Notes: generated by a model not told the origin, from the letters alone. DNA of 64,000 nucleotides from Plantibacter flavus (GCF_002024505.1 NZ_CP019402.1:3410001-3474000), one strand, 5' to 3'; shown: positions 1-8,697, counted from the first letter of the stretch. A program made the numbers and translations.

Positions 1-401
1 TCCTCCGTGATCCAGGTGAGCGTGTGCGCGAACCGCACCTCGCCCGGGTCGGCACGGACGTCCGTGACCGCGACGTGCTCGGAGCGGCCGTTGTTCGCGA
101 GTTGTTCGTAGGCGGTCCCGGTGAAGGTCGGGCCGCCCCAGAAGTTGTCGTCGCCGACGTGCGGGAGTGCCCACGCGATCCCGGTGTGCCAGACGTGGTC
201 GTGCGGTCTGGCCAGCGTCACGAGCGCGCCACCTGCCGTGCGCACCGGGTGGAGGTACGGCTTCGGCGATTCGCGCTGGACCGTGTCCGGACGGTAGGTG
301 TACCGCAGGATGTCGATCCCGTCGAGATGCACGGTGACGGCCGAACCGACCTCGTGCGTCAGCGCGAGACCGGTCGGACGGGTGCGGTGGTCGGTCGTCA
401 C
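1..401 (-). CDS. DUF6807 (PmoA-like) family protein, partial
   Basis: The gene is cut by the window edge; about 133 N-terminal codons are visible. The GTG start at 401 is chosen because GAGGGG lies 6 nt upstream. The visible protein has a short beta-rich start, the motif ESPKPYLHPVRT, then RPHDHVWHTGI and DDNFWGG. These are typical of the DUF6807 family, named after a misapplied 'methane oxygenase PmoA' label; no methane chemistry is implied. Such proteins are often found in sugar-catabolic clusters and their reaction is not established. It lies 95 bp downstream of an ABC binding-protein gene, with a strong hairpin in the gap. It is probably the last visible gene of the leftward arm of the LacI-controlled locus. 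The family call is fairly secure; the role is unknown. Confidence 0.75.
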   Translation of the reverse strand, partial: MTTDHRTRPTGLALTHEVGSAVTVHLDGIDILRYTYRPDTVQRESPKPYLHPVRTAGGALVTLARPHDHVWHTGIAWALPHVGDDNFWGGPTFTGTAYEQLANNGRSEHVAVTDVRADPGEVRFAHTLTWITE

Positions 402-439
402 GGGATCCCCTCGGATGAAGCGGTGGTGGAGCTGCCGGT

Positions 440-480
440 CGACCGGCTCGGGGAACGGACGTCGTTCCCCGAGCCGGTCG
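440..480 (-). terminator. 18-bp perfect hairpin after the sugar-binding lipoprotein gene
   Basis: The arms 440-457 and 463-480 are perfectly complementary, with a 5-nt loop. The core GGCTCGGGGAACG resembles the CTGTCGAA/GGTCCCTGAGC repeat family seen elsewhere in the window. It lies 15 bp past the binding-protein stop and 39 bp before the DUF6807 start, so it may act as a terminator, attenuator or mRNA-stabilising stem. There is no U-tract. Confidence 0.6.
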
Positions 481-495
481 AGGGCTGTGGCCGGG

Positions 496-1809
496 TCAGC
501 CGGCGGCGACCGCGGCCTTGAGGTCCTTGATGAACCCCTCGGCGGCCTGATCGGGCGTGTTCTTCCCGAAGAGGACCTGCTCGGTGTACTGCTTCACGAG
601 CGCCTCGATCGCGCTGCCACCGGCGGGCGTGACGGTCGGCGGCTCACCGATGTCGTCGGCGAGCCCGTCGAGGAACTCGACGACCGCCTGGTCGGTCTCT
701 GCCAGCTTCGGCGTGATGTACTCGCGGATCTTCGTGTTGGCCGGGACGCCGCGCTCGGTGAGGAGCGAGTCGGCCGCGGTCTCGCTGTTGGCGAGGAAGT
801 CGATGAACAGCGCCGCCTCGGCGGGGTGCTCGGTCCGGGCGGACGCCGACCAGTACATCGACGGCTTGTAGTACGCCGACTCGTCGGCCCCACCGTCGAC
901 GGTCGGGATCCGGAGGAGTTCGAGCGGCGAACCGCTCGCCTCGGTCAGGGCCGTCAGCTGGCTGTTCCACCAGGGGGCGAACGCCGCGGCGTTGGTCGCG
1001 GTGAAGGATTCGGCGAGCCCACCGGCCTGCTTCTCGACGATCGCGGACGCCGGCGGCGTCGCACCGTCGTTCACGAGCTCGAGCAGGTACGTCCACCAGG
1101 AGGCGAGCGTCTCCGGCTTGATGGACACCTCGCCCTTGTCGTTGTACAGCTCGTCGCCGTGCTGACGGGCCCAGTTGTTCAGGCCACCGTCCTCGAAGCC
1201 GAAGGGCTGGAAGCCGTAGACCGATCCGCCACCGGCTGCCGAGACCTGCTCGCTCAGCACGGTGAAGTCGTCCCAGGTCCAGGTCTCGTCGTCGGGCATC
1301 TCGATGCCGGCCGCGGCGAGCAGGTTCGGGTTCACGACGATGGAGTAGCTCGTGATCCCCGAGGGGATGCCGTAGAGCGAATCGTTGACCGTGCCGGACG
1401 TCAGCGTCTCCTTGGGGAAGTCTCCGAGGTCGAGGTGGTCGGTCACGGTGTTGAGGTCGAGGAGCGCGCCGCGGTCGCCGTAGGTGGCGATGTACTTCTC
1501 GTCCATCTGGATGATGTCGGGGGTGTCGTTCGCCGCCGTCTCGGTGGCGAGCTTGTCCCAGTACCCGGCCCAGTCCGTGAACTGCGGCTCGATGGTGATG
1601 TTCGGGTGTTCCTTCTCGAAGGCCGCGATGACCTCCTGCGTGGCCGCCGTGCGGGCGTCGTTGCCCCACCAGGTGAAGCGGAGGGTGACGGGCTCGTCGG
1701 ACAGTTCGGTGGCGGCGTCGCCTCCGGCGCTGCAGCCGGCGAGGAGGAGGGCGGCGACGGCTCCCGTCGCGATGAAGCCGGCGGCTCTGCCGTGCTTGCT
1801 GATGCTCAT
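496..1809 (-). CDS. ABC sugar transporter, extracellular substrate-binding lipoprotein
   Basis: This is a 437-residue family-1 extracellular solute-binding protein that captures a sugar outside the membrane for the two permeases upstream. It has a charged N-terminus, a hydrophobic stretch and the lipobox LLLAGC with lipidated Cys26, so it is a lipoprotein. The mature part starts with LRFTWWGNDARTAAT and contains EKEHPNITIEPQF, typical of MalE-like proteins. The ATG at 1809 is preceded by AAAGGGAA at good spacing. It is the third gene of a leftward operon (permease, permease, binding protein, DUF6807). No ATPase gene is present, so a shared MsiK-type ATPase is presumably used, as is usual in actinobacteria. 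The substrate is unknown. Confidence 0.9.
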   Translation of the reverse strand: MSISKHGRAAGFIATGAVAALLLAGCSAGGDAATELSDEPVTLRFTWWGNDARTAATQEVIAAFEKEHPNITIEPQFTDWAGYWDKLATETAANDTPDIIQMDEKYIATYGDRGALLDLNTVTDHLDLGDFPKETLTSGTVNDSLYGIPSGITSYSIVVNPNLLAAAGIEMPDDETWTWDDFTVLSEQVSAAGGGSVYGFQPFGFEDGGLNNWARQHGDELYNDKGEVSIKPETLASWWTYLLELVNDGATPPASAIVEKQAGGLAESFTATNAAAFAPWWNSQLTALTEASGSPLELLRIPTVDGGADESAYYKPSMYWSASARTEHPAEAALFIDFLANSETAADSLLTERGVPANTKIREYITPKLAETDQAVVEFLDGLADDIGEPPTVTPAGGSAIEALVKQYTEQVLFGKNTPDQAAEGFIKDLKAAVAAG

Positions 1810-1926
1810 GCTGTTCCCTTTCGAATCGATCGATCCGGATCCGATGCTGCTGGATCCGGTGGTGCTGGGTCTGGTGCTGGTGGTCTGGTGCGGGTGCTGC
1901 GGTGGTGCGGGTCGGTGGGTCGTGCC
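1810..1926 (-). other. Low-complexity intercistronic leader of the binding-protein gene
   Basis: The gap between the second permease and the binding-protein gene reads on the minus strand as repeated CCAGCACC/CACCAG units, followed by GGATCC and CGAT repeats and then the ribosome-binding site. It is C/A-rich and predicted to be weakly structured, a layout that may help high translation of the binding protein. No promoter was recognised. Confidence 0.35.
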
Positions 1927-2853
1927 TCACTTGCCGCCGGTCGTCGCGATGCCCTTCAAGAGGAACCGCTGACCGAACAGGAAGACGAGGAAGATCGGCA
2001 GGAGCGAGACGACACTCATGGCGAACATCGGCCCCCACGAGGTGGACGATTGTGCGTCCATGAACGCCCGGAGTGCGAGCGGCACCGTGTACATCTCCGG
2101 TTTCGTCAGGTACAGGAGCTGACTGAAGAAGTCGTTCCAGGTCCAGATGAAGGTGAAGATGGCGGTCGTCGCGAGCGCCGGCACCATGAGCGGCAGGATG
2201 ATGACCCCGAAGATGCGGGGGTGGCCGCAACCGTCGATGCGGGCCGCCTCGTCGAGTTCCTTCGGGATGCCGCGGATGAACTGCACCATGAGGAAGACGA
2301 AGAACGCGTCGGTCGCGAGGATCTTCGGCAGGATCAGCGGCAGGTAGGTGTTCACGAAGCCGAGCTGGGAGAACATGATGTACTGCGGCACGATGATGAC
2401 GTGGATCGGCAGCATGAGCGTCATGAGCATCGCCGCGAACCACCAGCGCTTACCGCTGAACTTCAGCCGGGCGAAGGCGTAGGCGGCCATCGAGCAGGAC
2501 ACGAGGTTGCCGACGATGCAGCCGAGGACGATGAGCACGGAGTTCAGCAGGAAGACGTGGAACGGCTCCGAGAGGGTGTTCCAGCCCTCGCTGTAGTTGC
2601 TCACCTCGAAGCTGTCGAGGACGATGCCGGGGTTCCGGAAGATCTCCTCCGTCGGGCGGAGCGAGGAGACGACGAGCCAGATCACCGGGTAGAGCATGAT
2701 GAAGCCGACGAGGATGAGGCCGATGTGCTTCAAGACCGACTTCCAGGGCGACCAGCCCCGAGCGCGGCGGTACTGGCGTTCGGCCTCCTTGGCCTCGCGA
2801 CTGCGGTTCTTGCTGTCCGTCGTGATGGACCGTGTGGTCAGCGTGTCAGTCAT
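1927..2853 (-). CDS. ABC sugar transporter permease, MalG type
   Basis: This is a 308-residue inner-membrane permease with six likely transmembrane segments; the first is around residues 45-65. The cytoplasmic EAA loop reads DEAARIDGCGHPRIFGVI, the site that contacts the ATPase. The cytoplasmic N-terminal tail of about 40 residues is long and charged. The ATG start at 2853 overlaps the end of the upstream permease gene by 8 bp, so the two are translationally coupled. Together with the MalF-type partner it forms the channel for the sugar delivered by the lipoprotein encoded next. Family assignment is secure; the substrate is not known. Confidence 0.9.
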   Translation of the reverse strand: MTDTLTTRSITTDSKNRSREAKEAERQYRRARGWSPWKSVLKHIGLILVGFIMLYPVIWLVVSSLRPTEEIFRNPGIVLDSFEVSNYSEGWNTLSEPFHVFLLNSVLIVLGCIVGNLVSCSMAAYAFARLKFSGKRWWFAAMLMTLMLPIHVIIVPQYIMFSQLGFVNTYLPLILPKILATDAFFVFLMVQFIRGIPKELDEAARIDGCGHPRIFGVIILPLMVPALATTAIFTFIWTWNDFFSQLLYLTKPEMYTVPLALRAFMDAQSSTSWGPMFAMSVVSLLPIFLVFLFGQRFLLKGIATTGGK

Positions 2854-3802
2854 CGTAGTTCACCCAGTATTTCGAGGCCCAGAAGTTGATCGCGGTGAAG
2901 ACTCCGATGATGAGGAGCAGGAACCAGGCCATGGCCGAGGCGTAGCCCATGTCGAAGTTCGAGAAGCCGCGGTTGTAGAGGTACAGCGTGTAGAACAGCG
3001 TCGAGTCGGCCGGGCCGCCCGTTCCGCCCGACACGATGAAGGCCTGCGTGAAGGCCTGGAACGCGTGGATGATCTGCAGCACGAGGTTGAAGAAGATGAT
3101 CGGGGTGAGCAGCGGCAGGGTGATCTTGGTGAAGCGCTGCCACTTCGTCGCGCCGTCCATCTGCGCCGCCTCGTGGTACATCACGGGGATCTGGCGGAGA
3201 CCGGCGAGGAAGATCACCATCGGTGCGCCGAAGGTCCACACGTTGAGCGTGATGAGGGTCGAGAGGGCGGTCGAGGGGTCCGCGATCCAGCTGCGCCCCT
3301 CGATCCCGAAGATCGCGATGAACTGGTTCACGAGGCCTTCGCCGCCGAACACCTGCTTCCACAGCACCGCGATGGCGACGGAGGAGCCGAGGAGCGACGG
3401 CAGGTAGTACACGGACCGGTAGATCGCGAGGCCACGGAGACCGCGGTCGAGCAGGGCGGCCAGGGCCAGTGCCGCGGCGAGCTGGAGCGGCACCGAGACG
3501 AAGACGTACACGAAGGTGACGCCGAGCGAGTTGTGGAGCCGCTCGTCGCCCATCATGCGGATGAAGTTGTCGACGCCGATGAACTTCGGCGCCTGCAGCA
3601 GGTTGTACTTCGTGAAGGACAGCGCGAGCGAGGCGACCATCGGGCCGACGGTGATGACGGCGAGTCCGATGAGCCACGGGAGGAGGAACAGGTAGGCGGC
3701 CTTGTTGTCGCGGCGGTTGTCCTTCTTGATGAAGGCCTTCTCGGCCGCCGTCTGCGGGCGTTTGCCGGCGCTGAGCTTGCGGAGCTCGCCGAGCGCGCTC
3801 AC
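2846..3802 (-). CDS. ABC sugar transporter permease, MalF type
   Basis: This is a 318-residue permease of the MalF/UgpA type and the first gene of the leftward operon. I place the start at the GTG at 3802 because GAGGGG sits 8 nt upstream; the reading frame stays open to 3922 but that extension has no membrane-protein character. Hydrophobic segments begin at LFLLPWLIGLAVITVGP, and the EAA loop reads YHEAAQMDGATKWQRFTKI. It should pair with the MalG-type protein encoded immediately downstream. Upstream lies a 310-bp divergent promoter region with two LacI-type operator candidates. Confidence 0.9.
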   Translation of the reverse strand: MSALGELRKLSAGKRPQTAAEKAFIKKDNRRDNKAAYLFLLPWLIGLAVITVGPMVASLALSFTKYNLLQAPKFIGVDNFIRMMGDERLHNSLGVTFVYVFVSVPLQLAAALALAALLDRGLRGLAIYRSVYYLPSLLGSSVAIAVLWKQVFGGEGLVNQFIAIFGIEGRSWIADPSTALSTLITLNVWTFGAPMVIFLAGLRQIPVMYHEAAQMDGATKWQRFTKITLPLLTPIIFFNLVLQIIHAFQAFTQAFIVSGGTGGPADSTLFYTLYLYNRGFSNFDMGYASAMAWFLLLIIGVFTAINFWASKYWVNYDD

Positions 3803-4112
3803 CGAACACCCCTCGCGAGTGTCGTCCTGGGCGCTCCTGGAGTTGCACGGACCACGTCGGACCTCCTTGTCGATCGTCGTTGATGACTTCCCGGAAAGCG
3901 TTTCCCGGCTGAGCTGCATCAAGTTCTATCACGGCCTCATCGGACGATGCAACGATTCAATCCGCATCCGTGTTCGATCCGTGATCACCTGTGACCGAAT
4001 CGGTTCGAACCCTTGCCTTGGCCCCGCACGCCGTTCTACAGTGACCCGGTAAACGCTTTCCGGACGAGTCGCGGCCGCCGGGACCGGAACACGAACCAGA
4101 GGGAGAGCCACC
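3803..4112. promoter_or_regulatory. Divergent control region with two LacI-type operator candidates
   Basis: This 310-bp gap separates the leftward transporter operon from the rightward catabolic operon. It holds GGAAAGCGTTTCC at 3893-3905 and GGTAAACGCTTTCC at 4048-4061. Read in opposite directions, both contain AAACGCTTTCC, so they are inverted copies of one site, each close to one of the divergent genes. They look like operators for the LacI regulator encoded at 7530-8579. Exact promoter elements were not assigned. Confidence 0.65.
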
Positions 4113-5330
4113 GTGTCAGAGCAGACCATCGGGATCATCGTCAACGGCGCCACCGGGCGCATGGGCTACCGGCAGCACCTCGTGCGGTCGCTGCTGGCCA
4201 TCCAGGAGCAGGGCGGCGTGCAGCTGTCCGACGGCACGCGCCGCCAGATCGAGTTGATCCTCGTCGGCCGCAACCAGGCGACCCTGGACGAGCTCGCCAC
4301 ACGGCACGGCATCGAGCACACCTCGACCGACCTCGACGCGGTCCTCGCCGACCCCCGCTGGGACGTCTACGCCGACTTCCTCGTCACGAAGGCCCGCGCG
4401 ACAGCGCTGCGCAAGGCGATCGCGGCCGGCAAGACCATCTACACGGAGAAGCCGACGGCGGAGTCCTTCGAGGAGGCGCTGGAACTCGCGCGCCTCGCCG
4501 CCGAGGCGGGCGTGAAGAACGGCGTCGTGCACGACAAGCTCTACCTGCCGGGGCTGCGCAAGCTCAAGCGCCTCATCGACTCGGGCTTCTTCGGTCGGAT
4601 CCTCTCCGTCCGTGGCGAGTTCGGCTACTGGGTGTTCGAGGGCGACTGGCAGCCGGCGCAGCGCCCGAGCTGGAACTACCGGGCCGAGGACGGCGGCGGC
4701 ATCGTCGTCGACATGTTCCCGCACTGGAGCTACGTGCTCGAGAACCTCTTCGGTCGGGTCGAGTCCGTGTACGCGAAGGCCACGACGCACATCCCCGAGC
4801 GCTTCGACGAGCGGGGCGAGGCCTACGCGGCCACCGCGGACGACGCCGCCTACGGGGTCTTCGAGCTCGAGGGCGGCGTGATCGCCCAGCTCAACTCCAG
4901 CTGGACGGTCCGCGTCGACCGCGACGAGCTCGTGCAGTTCCAGGTCGACGGCACGCATGGCTCCGCGGTGGCGGGCCTCTTCGGCTGCAAGGTGCAGCCG
5001 CGGAACGTCACCCCGAAGCCGGTGTGGAACCCCGACCTCGCCGACGACCACGACTACGCGGGCGACTGGCAGGACGTGCCGACGAACGACGTGTTCGAGA
5101 ACGGGTTCAAGACGCAGTGGGAGGAGTTCCTGCGCCACGTCGTCGAGGACGGCCCCTACGAGTACGACCTGCTCGCCGGTGCGCGCGGCGTCCTGCTCGC
5201 CGAGCTCGGCCTCGAGAGCTCGCGCACCGGCCGCCGCCTCGACCTGCCCGAGGTGAGGCTCGGAGGCACGAGCGACACCCCCGGCGCGGACGAGGAGCTG
5301 GCGTCGCTCGAGGCCTCGGTCGCACGATGA
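4113..5330 (+). CDS. Gfo/Idh/MocA family oxidoreductase
   Basis: This is a 405-residue NAD(P)-dependent sugar or polyol dehydrogenase-like enzyme. The N-terminal Rossmann fold starts with IIVNGATGRMGYRQHL, a nucleotide-binding glycine loop of the GxTGxxG kind. The family signature EKP appears in YTEKPTAES, and the C-terminal half is the expected alpha/beta substrate domain. The GTG start at 4113 is preceded by AGGGAGAG. It is the first gene of a three-gene operon; its TGA overlaps the ATG of the DUF993 gene by 4 bp. In this setting it probably oxidises the imported sugar or a derivative. The substrate is not predictable. Confidence 0.88.
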   Translation: MSEQTIGIIVNGATGRMGYRQHLVRSLLAIQEQGGVQLSDGTRRQIELILVGRNQATLDELATRHGIEHTSTDLDAVLADPRWDVYADFLVTKARATALRKAIAAGKTIYTEKPTAESFEEALELARLAAEAGVKNGVVHDKLYLPGLRKLKRLIDSGFFGRILSVRGEFGYWVFEGDWQPAQRPSWNYRAEDGGGIVVDMFPHWSYVLENLFGRVESVYAKATTHIPERFDERGEAYAATADDAAYGVFELEGGVIAQLNSSWTVRVDRDELVQFQVDGTHGSAVAGLFGCKVQPRNVTPKPVWNPDLADDHDYAGDWQDVPTNDVFENGFKTQWEEFLRHVVEDGPYEYDLLAGARGVLLAELGLESSRTGRRLDLPEVRLGGTSDTPGADEELASLEASVAR

Positions 5331-6514
5331 CGTCCGTCCCGCTGCTCTCGACCGACGGCACGGTCACCGCGCTGGAGCTCCGCGAGCCCGTCGTGGCCGA
5401 GCGCCCGACCACTCCCCTGACGAGCCGCACCGCCTACGCCGCCGCGCACGTCGTCCCGAAGCCTTGGGCGGAGAACGTGCCGGGTGCGCCGGCCGAGCTC
5501 GACTGGGACGCGACGCTCGCCTACCGCCACCATGTGTGGTCGTACGGCCTCGGCGTCGCGGACGCGATGGACACCGCCCAGCGGAACATGGGACTCGACA
5601 CCACCGCCACGCGCGAGCTGATCACCCGGAGCGCCGCGGAGGCCGCCTCCGTCGGCGGTGCGCTCGTCGTCGGTGTCAACACCGACCACCTCAGCGACGA
5701 GACCGTCTCACTCGACGCGGTCGCCGACGCCTACCTCGGACAACTCGCGTTCGCCGAGGACGCGGGCGCCGGGACCGTGATCATGGCCAGCCGACACCTT
5801 GCGAGGGCCGCTCAGTCCGCCGACGACTACCGTCGCGTCTACGACCGGGTCCTGTCGGCGGCGCAGGCGCCCGTGGTCCTGCACTGGCTCGGCACGGCGT
5901 TCGACCCGAGCCTCGAGGGCTACTTCGGCGCAAGCGACGTCGCCGAAGCCTCGGACACCCTGCTGCGCATCATGACCGACCACGTCGACCACGTCGCCGG
6001 AGTCAAGATGAGTCTTCTCGACGCCGATGCGGAGATCGCCGTCCGGCGTCGCCTCCCGGCCGGCACGACGATGTTCACCGGGGACGACTTCAACTACGTC
6101 GATCTCATCGCCGGTGACGCCGTCGGACACTCCGACGCCCTGCTCGGGGCGTTCACCGCGATCGCCCCGGCCGCCTCCGCCGCGATCCAGGCGCTCGACG
6201 CCGGCGACCCGGCCGCCTACGAGCGGATCCTCCGACCGACCGAGGCCCTGTCGCGCCAGATCTTCGCCGCGCCGACCTACTACTACAAGACGGGTATCGC
6301 CTTCCTCAGTTGGTTGAACGGTCACCAGCCGGCGTTCTCGATGGTCGGCGGCCTGCACGCAGCCCGGAGCCTGCCGCACCTGTCGGAGATCGTGCGCCTC
6401 GCCGACGCGGCCGGCGCGCTCGAACACCCGGAACTCGCCGCCGAGCGCTGGACGGGCCTGCTGCGCACGGCCGGTGTCGTCGGCACGCTGACCGCTGCGG
6501 GAGGAACCCGATGA
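5327..6514 (+). CDS. DUF993 family protein (dihydrodipicolinate-synthase-like TIM barrel)
   Basis: This is a 395-residue protein of the DUF993 family, which databases often describe as dihydrodipicolinate-synthase-like. The body starts at SRTAYAAAHVVPKPWA; recognisable stretches include GVADAMDTAQRNMGLD, GGALVVGVNTDHL, GTVIMASRHLARA and APVVLHWLGTAFDP. An aldolase- or lyase-type reaction on an oxidised sugar is plausible but unproven. The ATG at 5327 overlaps the stop of the dehydrogenase gene, and its own TGA overlaps the ATG of the isomerase gene, so all three are translationally coupled. Family call good; reaction unknown. Confidence 0.82.
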   Translation: MTSVPLLSTDGTVTALELREPVVAERPTTPLTSRTAYAAAHVVPKPWAENVPGAPAELDWDATLAYRHHVWSYGLGVADAMDTAQRNMGLDTTATRELITRSAAEAASVGGALVVGVNTDHLSDETVSLDAVADAYLGQLAFAEDAGAGTVIMASRHLARAAQSADDYRRVYDRVLSAAQAPVVLHWLGTAFDPSLEGYFGASDVAEASDTLLRIMTDHVDHVAGVKMSLLDADAEIAVRRRLPAGTTMFTGDDFNYVDLIAGDAVGHSDALLGAFTAIAPAASAAIQALDAGDPAAYERILRPTEALSRQIFAAPTYYYKTGIAFLSWLNGHQPAFSMVGGLHAARSLPHLSEIVRLADAAGALEHPELAAERWTGLLRTAGVVGTLTAAGGTR

Positions 6515-7470
6515 GCACCACCGCCCTTCGACAAGCTCAGGGACCGGCGGGACAGGGTCAGGGACCGGCGGGACAGACTCAGGGACCGGCGGGCGGCAGC
6601 ACCACCCCGCACCCGCGGCTCTCGGTCAACCAGGCCACGATCAAGTACGCCACCCTCCCGGAGGCGGTCGCGGCCGTCACCGCGGCCGGCGTCACGAGCT
6701 TCGGCGCCTGGCGCGAGCCGGTGCAGGAGTACGGCGTCGCCGCCTCGGCGAGCCTCCTGACGGACAGCGGCCTGCGTGTCTCCAGCCTGTGCCGTGGTGG
6801 CTTCTTCACCATGCCCGAGGGGTCGGCTCGCCGGACGTCGATCGACGACAACCGGATCGCGATCGACGAGGCCGCCGCCCTCGGCGCTCCGGCCCTCGTC
6901 CTCGTGGTCGGCGGCCTCCCGGCCGGGTCCCGCGACCTCCTCGGCGCCCGCGAACTCGTCCGCGACGCGATCGGCGAGCTCACCGACCACGCCCTCGAGT
7001 CCGGCGTGCAGCTCGCCGTCGAGCCGTTGCATCCGATGTACGCCTCGGACCGCGCGGTCGTCTCGACCCTCGGTCAGGCCCTCGACATCGCCGAGCAGTT
7101 CGCTCCGGAGGCCGTCGGGGTGGTCGTCGACACCTTCCACATCTGGTGGGACCCGCAGGTGCTCGAGCAGATCGCCCGCGCTGGTGCGACCGGTCGGATC
7201 TCCAGCTACCAGGCGTGCGACTGGGCGACACCGCTCGCCGCGGACGTCCTCCTCTCCCGGCACTATCCGGGTGACGGCGTCGTCGACTTCGGCTCGCTCA
7301 CCCGTGCCGTCGAGGCGGCGGGCTACACGGGTGACATCGAGGTCGAGCTCTTCAACCAGGACATCTGGGACAGCCCGTTCCAGCAGGTGGTCGATCGCAC
7401 CGTCGACGCGTTCCGGGCGACGGTCGTCCCGCACCTCGACCACGACGACGACGCGATCCACCACGCCTGA
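6511..7470 (+). CDS. Sugar phosphate isomerase/epimerase family protein with a repeat-derived N-terminal insert
   Basis: This is a 319-residue AP-endonuclease-2/xylose-isomerase-like TIM barrel. Likely metal-site motifs are AVEPLHPMY, VVDTFHIWWDP and DIEVELFNQDIW. It completes the dehydrogenase/DUF993/isomerase operon and probably isomerises or eliminates an oxidised sugar. The ATG at 6511 overlaps the preceding stop. The first four codons encode MSTT, then about 26 codons read ALRQAQGP, GQGQGPAG and QTQGPAGG before STTPHPRLSV, where the normal protein seems to begin. The DNA of that insert is three copies of the TTCGACAAGCTCAGGGACCGG-type repeat, so a dispersed element has entered the frame without breaking it. 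A LacI gene follows 59 bp downstream. Confidence 0.85.
   Translation: MSTTALRQAQGPAGQGQGPAGQTQGPAGGSTTPHPRLSVNQATIKYATLPEAVAAVTAAGVTSFGAWREPVQEYGVAASASLLTDSGLRVSSLCRGGFFTMPEGSARRTSIDDNRIAIDEAAALGAPALVLVVGGLPAGSRDLLGARELVRDAIGELTDHALESGVQLAVEPLHPMYASDRAVVSTLGQALDIAEQFAPEAVGVVVDTFHIWWDPQVLEQIARAGATGRISSYQACDWATPLAADVLLSRHYPGDGVVDFGSLTRAVEAAGYTGDIEVELFNQDIWDSPFQQVVDRTVDAFRATVVPHLDHDDDAIHHA
6526..6596. repeat. CTGTCGAA/GGTCCCTGAGC-family repeat inside a coding sequence (three units)
   Basis: The stretch carries CTTCGACAAGCTCAGGGACC followed by two further CAGGGACCGGCGGGACAG-like units. The same TTCGAC..GCTCAGGGACC unit recurs at 45.2, 49.0 and 57.7 kb in non-coding positions. Here the array is a multiple of three and is translated near the N-terminus of the isomerase. 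Confidence 0.8.
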
Positions 7471-7529
7471 TCGCCGCGGCCGCCCTGTGGCAGAGTGTGT
7501 CTCAGCAGCCGCCAGTACGAAGGAGCGCC

Positions 7530-8579
7530 ATGTCGGTCGACGAGCACCGGTCGACGCCGGTCCCACCGACGCTGCACGACGTCGCCCGTGAGGCGGGGGT
7601 CTCCCTCGCCACCGCGTCGCGCGCGCTCAACGGGAGCACGCGGACGGTCAACGAGACGTTCCGTCGGCGGGTCCTCGACGCCGCACTCCGGCTGAACTAC
7701 ACGCCGAACCTGTCGGCCCAGGCCGTCGCGAAGGGCCTGTCGTCGACGATCTCGCTGCTCGTCAGCGACATCGCCGACCCGTATTTCTCGTCCATCGCGG
7801 CCGGGGCCATCCGCGCGGCCGACGAGCAACGCATCGCCACGACCATGGCCGTCACGCACCGCGACCACGAGCGCGAACTCGAACTCGTGCGGGTGCTCCG
7901 CGGACAACGGCCACGCGCCATCATCCTGACGGGTAGTCGCTGGGACGTGGTCGCTTCGGAGCACCGACTGTCGGATGAGCTCGCGGCCTACGAGTCCACG
8001 GGCGGACGCGTCGTCCTCGTCTCGCAGCGGACGCTCCCGTTCGCAACGGTGCAGCTCGGCAACGCGACCGGTGCCCGCGAGCTCGCCCGGGAGCTCGTCG
8101 GTGCCGGGTACCGCCGCTTCGCCGTCATCGCCGGCGACGACCGCCTGCTCACCTCCCGGGAGCGCGTGAGCGGGTTCGCCGAGGGCTTGGCCGAACACGG
8201 CATCGCGATCCACCCGTCGAGGATCGTCCGGGCCGAGTTCACCCGCGACGGCGGGCGCCAGGGGGCCGCCGAGCTCCTGCAGCTGGGACTCGACGACGTC
8301 GACCTGATCTTCGCCGTCAACGACGTGATGGCGATCGGCGCGATGTCGGCGTTCCGCGCGGCCGGACTCCGACTTCCCGAGGACCTCGCGGTCGCCGGGT
8401 ACGACGACATCGCCACCTCCCGCGACGTCACCCCCGCGCTCACCACGGTCGCCGTGCCGCTCGAGGCGGTCGGTGAGCACGCGGTGCGGCTGGCGCTGGA
8501 CCCGGCGACGGACAGCTCGACGACGGAGCCCGTCGGCGCGACGGTCCTCCTCCGCGAGAGCACGCCCGCGCGCGCCTGA
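7530..8579 (+). CDS. LacI family transcriptional regulator of the adjacent sugar locus
   Basis: This is a 349-residue LacI/GalR repressor. The N-terminal helix-turn-helix reads TLHDVAREAGVSLATASRAL, followed by the hinge-like NLSAQAVAKG and a periplasmic-binding-protein-like effector domain from LSSTISLLVSD onward. I use the ATG at 7530 because AAGGAG lies 5 nt upstream; a longer frame starts at 7497. It is encoded just after the catabolic operon and is the natural candidate to bind the AAACGCTTTCC sites at 3893-3905 and 4048-4061, controlling both arms in response to the imported sugar or an intermediate. Confidence 0.88.
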   Translation: MSVDEHRSTPVPPTLHDVAREAGVSLATASRALNGSTRTVNETFRRRVLDAALRLNYTPNLSAQAVAKGLSSTISLLVSDIADPYFSSIAAGAIRAADEQRIATTMAVTHRDHERELELVRVLRGQRPRAIILTGSRWDVVASEHRLSDELAAYESTGGRVVLVSQRTLPFATVQLGNATGARELARELVGAGYRRFAVIAGDDRLLTSRERVSGFAEGLAEHGIAIHPSRIVRAEFTRDGGRQGAAELLQLGLDDVDLIFAVNDVMAIGAMSAFRAAGLRLPEDLAVAGYDDIATSRDVTPALTTVAVPLEAVGEHAVRLALDPATDSSTTEPVGATVLLRESTPARA

Positions 8580-8618
8580 CTCGCCAGTCCGTCTCCTCCC
8601 CCGGGGCGTTCACCGGGG

Positions 8619-8697
8619 CACAACTCCTGCAGCTCGCCCCGATCGGGGCGTGCAGCGTCCGACTCAGTGGCCCTGGGGCCATGCAGCAGGAGTTGCG
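8619..8697. repeat. Inverted-repeat element 1 (79 bp)
   Basis: CACAACTCCTGC at 8619-8630 pairs with GCAGGAGTTGCG at 8686-8697 (11 of 12). It sits between the LacI gene and the DarT-like gene. Outer arms match the window-wide family, but the internal ACGCCGAGG motif is absent. Confidence 0.7.

Noticed and set aside
298..2889. 863-codon plus-strand open frame across the first transporter operon
   Set aside because: It is the mirror of the binding-protein and permease genes; composition is Arg/Val/Glu-rich and has no family features, whereas the minus strand gives clear ABC proteins.
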